Assembly (NCBI GenBank): GCA_002478685.1
Contig: DLPY01000014.1
Span: forward strand, 1 to 10,708
Source of the DNA: Flavobacteriaceae bacterium UBA7446
GTDB taxonomy: Bacteria; Bacteroidota; Bacteroidia; Flavobacteriales; Flavobacteriaceae
Reading direction: 5' to 3'
Length of the DNA: 10,708 nucleotides
Shown here: in pieces, positions 1-6,524 of the stretch
How positions within the stretch are numbered: position 1 is the first letter of the stretch
How the letters are laid out: each line of letters opens with the position of its first letter
Position numbers and translations under genes: made by a program
The notes under the pieces: generated by a model
Seen by the model: only the letters and a program-made list of their open reading frames with translations
Told to the model about the DNA's origin: nothing
The model's database searches: none

Positions 1-498
1 CCTTATGATAACAGTGGCTTGTGTTCCAAGAAAACCACCTTGGGGATTGATTTGCACACCAGGTATCTTACCCTGAAGTATCCTTGTAATATCAACCTCT
101 GGTTTACTCTCAATATCTTTAGCTTTAATAGTTGTTACTGCGTAACCTAAAGCCTTTTCCTGACGCGCAATACCTTGTGCTGTAATAATTACTTCCTCAA
201 GCTGAGTGTCAGGATTTAATACAAATAATATTTGAGATTGATTATCAAAAACAATCTGAGTACTTTCGTAACCCACATAACTTGCCGTAAGCACATCTCC
301 AAGTTTAATATCTATAGAGAAATTTCCATCAAAGTCAGCTGTGACAGCGTTATTTGTACCCTGCACGATAATTGTTGCCCCAGGCAACGGAATTCCTTCC
401 GAGTCTTTAACATTACCGGTTAATGTTTGTTGCGCTAAAGCAACTTGAAAAACAAAGGTAAAAACCAGTGTTAAATTTTGAATAAATTTTATTTTCAT
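1..498 (-). CDS. SusC/RagA-type TonB-dependent outer-membrane receptor, N-terminal part (cut by left window edge)
   Basis: Outer-membrane receptor of the SusC/RagA class, which normally imports oligosaccharides or peptides with a SusD-type surface lipoprotein, powered by TonB. I translated 166 residues from the ATG at 496-498. Residues 1-22 are a signal peptide (hydrophobic core, cleavage after ALA, mature end QQTLTG). Residues 25-95 form a carboxypeptidase-D regulatory-like beta domain (GNVKDSEGIPLPGATIIVQG, then TADFDGNFSI). Residues 100-120 match the class signature LEEVIITAQGI followed by EKALGYA, which includes the TonB-box-like stretch. The plug begins at about residue 126 and shows LQGKIPGVQI, close to the usual LxGKVAGV. 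The rest of the plug and the barrel lie outside the window. It follows the S8 protease gene on the same strand after 118 bases. Its substrate cannot be told from this part, and no SusD gene is visible. Confidence 0.93.
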   Translation of the reverse strand, partial: MKIKFIQNLTLVFTFVFQVALAQQTLTGNVKDSEGIPLPGATIIVQGTNNAVTADFDGNFSIDIKLGDVLTASYVGYESTQIVFDNQSQILFVLNPDTQLEEVIITAQGIARQEKALGYAVTTIKAKDIESKPEVDITRILQGKIPGVQINPQGGFLGTQATVIIR

Positions 499-579
499 AA
501 TTGTTAATTGTTTGCTCTCCAAAAATGTTAATAATTTCTTAAAAAAACAAATTCATGTAAATAAATATAAAATTAAAAG

Positions 580-604
580 TTTTAACTTGCTTTTTTAGTT
601 AAAA
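580..604 (-). terminator. AT-rich inverted repeat after the S8 protease gene, possible weak terminator
   Basis: On the minus strand, TTTTAACT and AGTTAAAA form a perfect 8-bp stem with a 9-base loop. It begins 13 bases beyond the protease stop codon and is followed by a T-rich run. Only one pair is G:C, so the hairpin would be weak. It may end the protease transcript, or it may be chance symmetry in an AT-rich gap. Confidence 0.3.
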
Positions 605-616
605 TTAACAATTAAA

Positions 617-2587
617 CTAACGAATTATTACATTTCTAATAAAGGTTCCATTCTGTGTTTCAATAGCCAGAATATACCTCCCAGTTGCAATGTGATTTAC
701 ATAGAAACGCATGGGAGTTTGTGTAAAGGAAAGTTTTTCGACACGTGCAACCTCGCTTCCTGTCAAGTTTAGCAAGCTTACATTACGAAAAGGAAGATTT
801 TTTTTAAGCGTGGCAATGGTAAAGTAGTCATTCGCCGGAATGGGGTGTACCAAAAATTCATCTTTACCAATATTTTCCAATTCTTTTTCAGTAACAAAAA
901 TGATACCAGGCCCTGAAAGAATTAGCGATGCCTCTTGACTTCCATTTTGTAACTTACCTTTATGACTTACTTCAACCTTATATGAACCACCCAAATTTTC
1001 TGAAATTTTAATTTGCTCTAGGTTATCTGTGCTATTGTCGCTCAAAACAGCAACGGCTTGTTGTGCATCTTCGGATAGTTTCCATGGATAATATATGGTG
1101 TTTTCTTGCGTTATTCGCAGGTCTAAATCGTTAACTAAAGTAGCGGTTGAATTCTCAACAGCATGTGGGTCGTACCAACTCAGTGTGGCGGTCAAGGTTC
1201 CTTCCTCAAGAACCTGAAAATATAGTGTTTTGGTATCGTTTTCATTCAGTTCAAATTCCAAAATGGTATTGGTTTCATTTACATCTTTTTGGATAAGTGC
1301 AGCTGCTTTTTCCAGATTTACTGCACCATAGCCCGTTTTAACATCAGGACCTGTAATATCTTGTGTACCCCACTCTGTAATATCATCTGCCGTATGGCAT
1401 AGTAAGGCTTTGGCGGTAGCCCCACGCATAAATACATTCTGCTTTTGCTTGTAAAGTTGTTGCAGGAGGGCAACGCCTGCTGCCGTTGCTGGAGCGGCAA
1501 ATGAGGTGCCGCTTGTAACTACATAGCTATCCGTAGCTTCAGGATTATCTTCGTCCCAAGTGGCGGCACCTAATGCTTGCCCAGCAGCACAGATTTCAGG
1601 CTTTATACGAAAATCGTTGGTAGGTCCTGCGCTGCTAAATCCTGTTGGGGTGATGTTTTCGCTATTGTCATCTATGGAAAAACTACCTACGGTTAGTGCA
1701 TTTTTCGCAGTGGTTGAACCGGTCAGTTGGTCTAATCCGTTAACAGACTGACCTGGATACGATTCATAACCATCGTTACCACCAGCCACTACGTGCAAAT
1801 AGTTTGAAAACGTATACGTAATTTGATCAATTATTGAGCTCCATTCGCTATAGCCGCCTATTTCTTCAATTTCAAGAATGAGCTCATTGTTGTCGTCCAA
1901 TAGTGGAATGCCGTAGGAATGATTGGAAAGGATAAAATCGGTATTGTTATTGGTTTGTAACTGCTCAAAAATTTCCAAATAATCATCATCCCAATCATAG
2001 CTGTATAGCTTATCTAATCGGGGCGCTATTCCTGTAATGTCATAAGTTTCGTTATCCAAAATGCCTTTTGAAATCACTATAGACGCTACGGCAGTGGGAT
2101 GTCCGTGCCAAATATCAGCAGCAGTGGAATCTGCAATTTCTATGGGTACTTGATAGCCAAAAAAGTCGGCACCGCCAGTAAATTCATCATGCGCCGCAAA
2201 AATATGCCCCGCATCCCAAATACCGACATGAATGCCTTCGCCGTTAAGGTTTAGTCCTAACGCACCACCAGAACTTAGTGCATCTGCTTTGATAGCCTTT
2301 CGCGCCGAGCGTTTGTTGGTGCTATAATACAAGGGCGTACCCGAAGCCGATACCCAGTTGGGACGAATATAGTTTCCGTTTTTGTCTTTCCGCAGGCGTT
2401 TGTCTTTGGTAGCAATTAAGCTGTCAATACGGCGGTTTTGCTCCGCCATGGTTGTTTGTATACGGTCTTTAAGTTCTTGTTTTTGAATTGCTTTTTTTTC
2501 TTGTGGTGTGGGGCTAGTGCTTACCGCAGTAGAAGACACACAAGACACAAAAAATAGCATAGTAATAAGGGCAATTTTCTTTTTCAT
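617..2587 (-). CDS. Secreted S8 (subtilisin-like) serine peptidase with T9SS type A C-terminal sorting domain
   Basis: Exported subtilase of 656 residues from an ATG start. Residues 1 to about 20 are a Sec-type signal with a Cys at residue 16 (FVSC), which could be a lipobox. Residues 27-70 are charged and probably helical. The peptidase domain spans about 115-430. Its likely catalytic residues are Asp125 (IWDAG), His163 (in HGHPTAVAS, where the spacing to T165 and V167-A168 fits the family HxTxVAG better than His161 does) and Ser362 (GTSFAAP). Asn271 (AGGND) is the oxyanion residue. Residues 440-560 look like the beta-rich domain that follows S8 peptidases in this phylum, with LVNDLDLRI and YYPW. 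Residues 575-656 form a T9SS sorting domain with HPIPAND, VSLLNLTG and a basic end NVIIR. This predicts passage through the type IX machinery to the surface or medium. All catalytic residues appear present. The target proteins are unknown. Confidence 0.93.
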   Translation of the reverse strand: MKKKIALITMLFFVSCVSSTAVSTSPTPQEKKAIQKQELKDRIQTTMAEQNRRIDSLIATKDKRLRKDKNGNYIRPNWVSASGTPLYYSTNKRSARKAIKADALSSGGALGLNLNGEGIHVGIWDAGHIFAAHDEFTGGADFFGYQVPIEIADSTAADIWHGHPTAVASIVISKGILDNETYDITGIAPRLDKLYSYDWDDDYLEIFEQLQTNNNTDFILSNHSYGIPLLDDNNELILEIEEIGGYSEWSSIIDQITYTFSNYLHVVAGGNDGYESYPGQSVNGLDQLTGSTTAKNALTVGSFSIDDNSENITPTGFSSAGPTNDFRIKPEICAAGQALGAATWDEDNPEATDSYVVTSGTSFAAPATAAGVALLQQLYKQKQNVFMRGATAKALLCHTADDITEWGTQDITGPDVKTGYGAVNLEKAAALIQKDVNETNTILEFELNENDTKTLYFQVLEEGTLTATLSWYDPHAVENSTATLVNDLDLRITQENTIYYPWKLSEDAQQAVAVLSDNSTDNLEQIKISENLGGSYKVEVSHKGKLQNGSQEASLILSGPGIIFVTEKELENIGKDEFLVHPIPANDYFTIATLKKNLPFRNVSLLNLTGSEVARVEKLSFTQTPMRFYVNHIATGRYILAIETQNGTFIRNVIIR

Positions 2588-2600
2588 AGTTACAAGATAT

Positions 2601-2632
2601 AAAAAAACCCCGCACTTGGCGAGCTTCGTTTT
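2601..2632 (-). terminator. Intrinsic terminator of the menaquinone operon
   Basis: Read on the minus strand after menE, CTCGC pairs with GCGGG (one G:U pair) around a CAAGT loop. Beyond the GCGGG arm there is one further G and then seven T residues (plus-strand A2601-2607). An outer AAAAC/GTTTT pairing is possible if four bases bulge. The tract ends only 13 bases before the ATG of the downstream protease gene, so the terminator also sits in that gene's upstream region. Confidence 0.65.
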
Positions 2633-2637
2633 AGTAT

Positions 2638-2676
2638 TTCATCACAATTCGATGAACACTGAGCGTAGTCGAAGTG
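2638..2676. repeat. Two abutting hairpins, REP-like intergenic element
   Basis: The plus strand has TTCATC-(7)-GATGAA at 2638-2656. It is followed with no gap by CACTGAG-(6)-CGAAGTG at 2657-2676. The second stem pairs as four Watson-Crick pairs, two tandem G/A mismatches and one closing G:C pair. Reverse-complemented, the second unit reads CACTTCGACTACGCTCAGTG, a string I recall as recurrent between genes in Bacteroidota. That recollection has not been checked by a search. Only one copy is in this window. It may also add to transcript-end structure after menE. Confidence 0.55.
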
Positions 2677-2692
2677 CCTATTACAACACCAT

Positions 2693-3751
2693 TTAATATT
2701 TTTCGAAAACCTTCTTCAACGTAGCTGTTCTATCCAATTTTCCTGTTTTTGTATAAAGAAAAGCATCTAAGCAAAATACTTCTTTAGGTATATGATGTTT
2801 ATCTGTACTCAAGATTTTTGTAGCAATTTCTAAATAGTGCATCTTATTTTTGGTATCGCTCTCCAAAACAAGTACTAATTGTTCACCCAATTTTTTATCT
2901 GGAATCCCTGCAAAAAAGAAAGGAATTTCAAATACTAAACTTAGCTTTTCTTCTAGCTGCTCTGGAAATATTTTTTTACCTCCTGAATTTATCACAAAAT
3001 CACGTCTTCCCAATAAATGAAAGAATCTCTTGCCTTTAAGTTCCACCACATCATTTGTAATTATAGGATGTTCGGAAATATAAGGAATTGTTAATACCAA
3101 ACAGCCATCCGAATCCAAGCTAAGTTCTACATTGGGCATTACCTGAAATGGAATTGCAGGATAGCTTATTCGACGTGTAGCCACATGGGTTAGGGTTTCC
3201 GTCATGCCATAGGTTTCTACACAATGCGGGTGTTTTTTGGCAAGTGCTTTACGTAATTCTATGGGGATTGGCGCTCCGCCAATAAGCACTGTTTTTAGGT
3301 TTTCCAACAGCTCAAATGATGCTTTTGCCTGTAGCGGAATCAGTGCGGCAAAATCGTATTTTTTTCCTTGTAGTTGAGGAGTTGTTTTCGGTGGTGTTAT
3401 GTCCAAAACCAATCCAATAACCATGGCGCGTACTACCATCATCTTTCCTGCGATATAGCGCACAGGGAGACAAAGCAATGCCGTATTGCCAGGCGATAGT
3501 TCAAAAAAATCAGCGGTTCGCATGGCAGAGGTTTGCATGGATGTTTTTGAAACCAAAAGTGGTTTTGGCACTCCTGTAGAACCTGAGGTATGAACCATAA
3601 TGGTGTCACTTTCATTAAGCCAGTCTTCTAAAAATATTCCTAAATATTTTTGGTCGTTATCATTGGAGTTTTGCCATTCTTTGGCTTCCGCAAGCAAGCT
3701 GTCATTGCTGTACGCCTTTCCGTTAAGTCGAAATTGTGCGTGTAGTTTCAT
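2693..3751 (-). CDS. menE: o-Succinylbenzoate--CoA ligase (MenE), short form
   Basis: Acyl-adenylate-forming enzyme that activates o-succinylbenzoate to OSB-CoA with ATP and CoA in menaquinone synthesis. The 352-residue protein carries the superfamily core motifs in order: the phosphate-binding HTSGSTGVPK at residues 54-63, YGMTE at 181-185, the hinge region LGRRDFVINSGGKK at 247-260, and the catalytic C-terminal lysine K338 in TKTGKLDR. The phosphate-binding motif lies unusually near the N-terminus, so the protein lacks about 100 residues compared with typical MenE proteins of about 450. The ATG at 3749-3751 was chosen because it lies one base after the menC stop. An in-frame GTG at 3799 would add 16 residues that overlap menC. 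It is the last gene of the men operon and is followed by a terminator. A different small carboxylic acid substrate is possible from sequence alone, but the context fixes the call. Confidence 0.92.
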   Translation of the reverse strand: MKLHAQFRLNGKAYSNDSLLAEAKEWQNSNDNDQKYLGIFLEDWLNESDTIMVHTSGSTGVPKPLLVSKTSMQTSAMRTADFFELSPGNTALLCLPVRYIAGKMMVVRAMVIGLVLDITPPKTTPQLQGKKYDFAALIPLQAKASFELLENLKTVLIGGAPIPIELRKALAKKHPHCVETYGMTETLTHVATRRISYPAIPFQVMPNVELSLDSDGCLVLTIPYISEHPIITNDVVELKGKRFFHLLGRRDFVINSGGKKIFPEQLEEKLSLVFEIPFFFAGIPDKKLGEQLVLVLESDTKNKMHYLEIATKILSTDKHHIPKEVFCLDAFLYTKTGKLDRTATLKKVFEKY

Positions 3752-3752
3752 C

Positions 3753-4784
3753 TTAAAAAGGGTACACCCAAGATAGGGAATTGTCGTAACGTAAAACACC
3801 TTCTGAAACTACCAACGGACTTTCTATATTGTTAGTAAATAAACTGCCAGTACCAAGCCCTTGTGGCATTTTGATGTTTAACGAAGCCGTCCATTGCGCA
3901 ACGGCGTTTAGCCCTATGTTACTTTCAAGCGCACTGGTAACCCACCAGCCAATTTTGCGCTCCTTAGCTAACTGAATCCATTCTTCCGATGCGGAAAAAC
4001 CACCCAACAAACTTGGCTTTAAAATAATGTACTGCGGGTTGATACGTTCCAAAAGGGTAGCTTTTTCAGTTGATTTTAACACACCAATAAGTTCTTCGTC
4101 AAGCGCAATAGGCAGGGGGGTTTTGGCGCATAAATCTGCCATTGCTTTGTGTTGTCCTACAGCTATGGGTTGTTCAATACTGTGGATGTCAAATGCAGCA
4201 AGTTGATGGAGTTTTTTAAGGGCTTCATTAACGGAAAATGCGCCATTGGCGTCTACACGCAGCGTTACTTCCTCAGCGGAATAGCGTTCCCGGATTTCTG
4301 CTAACAATTGGCATTCTACCACAAAATCCAATGCACCAATTTTTATTTTGATGCAGTCAAATCCGGATTTGATTTTATCAAATACTTGTTTACGCATAAA
4401 TTCCAAATCGCCCATCCAAACCAATCCGTTTATGGCAATAGGTTGCCTTCCATGACCAAATTCGTTGTCAAACAATTGAAAAGGAGTAGGGGAGTTAAAT
4501 GATAAAAGAGCCATTTCCACTCCCATTTGTATAGATGGGAAACCTGCACAAAGCGTAGATACGTCTTCACCTTTTTGCAGGGCATCGCATACTTTAGCTA
4601 ATTGCGATTCAAACTCAGGTGAATCGTCGTGGCTTAGCCCATGAAATAATCCACATTCACCTATACCACGTCGACCAACTTCGATGATTTCAATAAAATA
4701 GGTTTCTTTCTTGTGTAACACCCCCCTCGACGTTCCGCTAGGACGTTTAAAATCAAGCGTATATTTTCCAAAGCGCACTTCCAT
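3753..4784 (-). CDS. menC: o-Succinylbenzoate synthase (MenC), enolase superfamily
   Basis: Dehydrates SHCHC to o-succinylbenzoate in the cytoplasm, using a divalent metal. The 343-residue protein shows the muconate-lactonizing-type active-site set of the enolase superfamily. Catalytic lysines are in KIK at 146-148, with K148 as the likely base. Metal ligands are D178 (RVDANGAF), E204 (IEQPI) and D229 (ALDEE). The opposite-face lysine is K256 (ILKPS). The N-terminal capping domain is residues 1 to about 115 and the barrel follows. Its ATG directly follows the menA stop codon with no gap, and its stop lies one base before the menE start, so translation is probably coupled along this stretch. 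Some enolase-superfamily members of this type are dipeptide epimerases or N-acylamino acid racemases. The position between menA and menE makes the MenC role the best reading. Confidence 0.93.
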   Translation of the reverse strand: MEVRFGKYTLDFKRPSGTSRGVLHKKETYFIEIIEVGRRGIGECGLFHGLSHDDSPEFESQLAKVCDALQKGEDVSTLCAGFPSIQMGVEMALLSFNSPTPFQLFDNEFGHGRQPIAINGLVWMGDLEFMRKQVFDKIKSGFDCIKIKIGALDFVVECQLLAEIRERYSAEEVTLRVDANGAFSVNEALKKLHQLAAFDIHSIEQPIAVGQHKAMADLCAKTPLPIALDEELIGVLKSTEKATLLERINPQYIILKPSLLGGFSASEEWIQLAKERKIGWWVTSALESNIGLNAVAQWTASLNIKMPQGLGTGSLFTNNIESPLVVSEGVLRYDNSLSWVYPF

Positions 4785-5699
4785 TTAAAACCAAAATTTA
4801 GAAGCAAACAACAATAAACTTAGCATAAAAGTACTGACTGCCAGCGGTTTGAGTAAAGCATCGAAGTCGGCATGTTTTTTTACCCTCAACGTTTTTTTCA
4901 ATTGGACGGCTAGAGGAAAAACAACGAATAAGGGAATGTAGCACCAATAGTTTTGTACTGTAATGATTAACCCAATGCACAAACTAGCAATCCCTCCCAA
5001 AACAAGAAGGGCATGATACTTTTTAGCGGTATTAAGTCCCAGCACGGCAGCCACTGTTTTTTTACCCACGGCAGTGTCGTTTTCAATATCCCTCATATTG
5101 TTTAAATTCAATACCCCAACACTCAAAAACCCGATGGCAAAAGCCATACAACAGACAGAGGGGTTTACGGTTTTGGTTTGCAAGAAATAGGCTCCGCAAA
5201 CTGCGAGTAGTCCGAAAAACAAGAACACAAACGCATCACCCATAGCGTGATAGCCATAAGCCCCTTTTCCGGCGGTGTATTTGTATGCACCAATTATAGC
5301 CCCCAAAGCAAGCCCCAAAAACAGCAAACTATTTGTTGTTTCGCCTACGCCAAAAGCAAGATAAATGGTTAAAATCGCTAGCCCCATACTAATAATTGCC
5401 GTTAGTATTATTCCTCGAAAAAGCACATTTTTCGAGAGTAGTTGTTGCTGCAACACTCGTTTGGGCCCAACCCGATTTTCGTTATCCGTTCCCTTAATGC
5501 CATCACCATAATCATTTGCAAAATTGGAAAGGATTTGAAAGGCAATAGCCGTTAGTAGGGTGCTCCCATAAAGTCCCCACGAAAAGTGTTGGTATTGCAC
5601 CGCAAGGGCGTTTCCAGCTACAATTCCTGCCACCGAAAGCGGTAGCGTGCGCAACCGCGCCGCCGAAACCCAAATGCGAAACAATGGGGGGTTGTTCAC
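4785..5699 (-). CDS. menA: 1,4-Dihydroxy-2-naphthoate polyprenyltransferase (MenA), UbiA family
   Basis: Integral membrane prenyltransferase that joins a polyprenyl chain to 1,4-dihydroxy-2-naphthoate to give demethylmenaquinone. The 304-residue protein has the early family block WVSAARLRTLP at residues 10-20. The first Asp-rich motif is N62-D63-xx-D66 followed by NENRVGPKR, and the second is NMRDIENDTAVGKKT, with D204 and D208 binding the diphosphate through Mg. Hydrophobic stretches across the protein are consistent with about eight or nine transmembrane helices. The start is GTG at 5697-5699. There is no Met before residue 105, and a GTG start is required to keep the conserved N-terminal block. 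The G of this codon is also the last base of the menB TAG stop (TAGTG), a one-base overlap typical of coupled translation. Its stop abuts the menC ATG. Confidence 0.94.
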   Translation of the reverse strand: MNNPPLFRIWVSAARLRTLPLSVAGIVAGNALAVQYQHFSWGLYGSTLLTAIAFQILSNFANDYGDGIKGTDNENRVGPKRVLQQQLLSKNVLFRGIILTAIISMGLAILTIYLAFGVGETTNSLLFLGLALGAIIGAYKYTAGKGAYGYHAMGDAFVFLFFGLLAVCGAYFLQTKTVNPSVCCMAFAIGFLSVGVLNLNNMRDIENDTAVGKKTVAAVLGLNTAKKYHALLVLGGIASLCIGLIITVQNYWCYIPLFVVFPLAVQLKKTLRVKKHADFDALLKPLAVSTFMLSLLLFASKFWF

Positions 5700-6514
5700 T
5701 ATGGAAATTTAGGGTATTGCTTAAAGTTAGGTGCGCGTTTTTCCAAAAAGGCGTTTTTACCTTCTTGTGCCTCATCCATAAGATAGTACATAAGTGTTGC
5801 ATCTCCAGCGAGCTGCATAAGCCCGTGTTGCCCGTCCAGTTCCGCATTCATACAACGCTTAATCATACGTAATGCCAATGGACTGCGCTGCTGCATGATT
5901 TTACACCATTCCACAACATTATCTTCCAAATCTGACAAGGGTACTACCTTGTTTACCAATCCCATTTCTAGAGCTTCTTGCGCAGAATATTGCTGACACA
6001 AAAACCAAATCTCACGGGCTTTTTTCTGTCCAACGTGGCGTGCTAAGTAAGACGAACCAAAACCACCGTCAAAGCTGCCCACCTTAGGTCCCGTTTGTCC
6101 GAAAATAGCGTTTTCGCTGGCAATAGAAAGGTCGCAAACCACGTGCAAAACATGTCCACCACCAATGGCATAGCCGTTTACCATGGCAACTACCGGCTTT
6201 GGAATTTCGCGGATTTTTTTGTGTAGGTCCAATACGTTTAGGCGTGGCACGCCGTCTTCGCCAATGTATCCACCAACTCCTTTTACATTTTGATCACCGC
6301 CGCTGCAAAAAGCCTTGTCGCCGGCTCCGGTAAATACAACTACATCAATGTCTTCACGCTCACGACAAACGTCCATGGCTTCTAGCATTTGGTTATTTGT
6401 CTCTGGACGGAAAGCGTTGTACACTTTTTCGCGGTCAATAGTGATTTTGGCAATGCCTTCGAAAAATTCAAAGCGAATGTCGCTGTACTCTTTAATAGTT
6501 TTCCAAGCTCTCAT
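5699..6514 (-). CDS. menB: 1,4-Dihydroxy-2-naphthoyl-CoA synthase (MenB)
   Basis: Crotonase-fold enzyme that cyclises OSB-CoA to DHNA-CoA by an intramolecular Claisen condensation. The 271-residue protein shows AFCSGGDQ at 68-75 and the oxyanion-hole segment GYAIGGGH at 114-121. Residues 138-152 read FGQTGPKVGSFDGGF, with D149 matching the catalytic Asp. Q140 and G142 match the residues that bind bicarbonate in the E. coli-type enzyme, so it is probably the bicarbonate-dependent class rather than the class with a built-in acid. The end KRAPNFKQYPKFP is typical of the family. The ATG at 6512-6514 is preferred. The upstream in-frame TTG at 6521-6523 would add only three residues and sits just after the menD stop. 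Ten bases separate menD from menB. The TAG stop overlaps the menA GTG start by one base. Confidence 0.96.
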   Translation of the reverse strand: MRAWKTIKEYSDIRFEFFEGIAKITIDREKVYNAFRPETNNQMLEAMDVCREREDIDVVVFTGAGDKAFCSGGDQNVKGVGGYIGEDGVPRLNVLDLHKKIREIPKPVVAMVNGYAIGGGHVLHVVCDLSIASENAIFGQTGPKVGSFDGGFGSSYLARHVGQKKAREIWFLCQQYSAQEALEMGLVNKVVPLSDLEDNVVEWCKIMQQRSPLALRMIKRCMNAELDGQHGLMQLAGDATLMYYLMDEAQEGKNAFLEKRAPNFKQYPKFP

Positions 6515-6524
6515 AGATGTCAAT

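Noticed and set aside
548..555. TGAATTTG on the minus strand, 49 bases before the SusC-type start, as a -7 box
   Set aside because: It breaks the TA of the TAnnTTTG consensus and has no TTG at 17-20 bases upstream. It is too weak to annotate.
3752..3799. GTG-initiated extension of menE into menC
   Set aside because: The 16 extra residues lie inside the conserved end of menC, while an ATG sits one base after the menC stop.
5512..5847. Open frame of 111 codons on the minus strand across the menB-menA junction
   Set aside because: It lies out of frame within two strongly recognised genes and its translation shows no family motif. It is a shadow frame.
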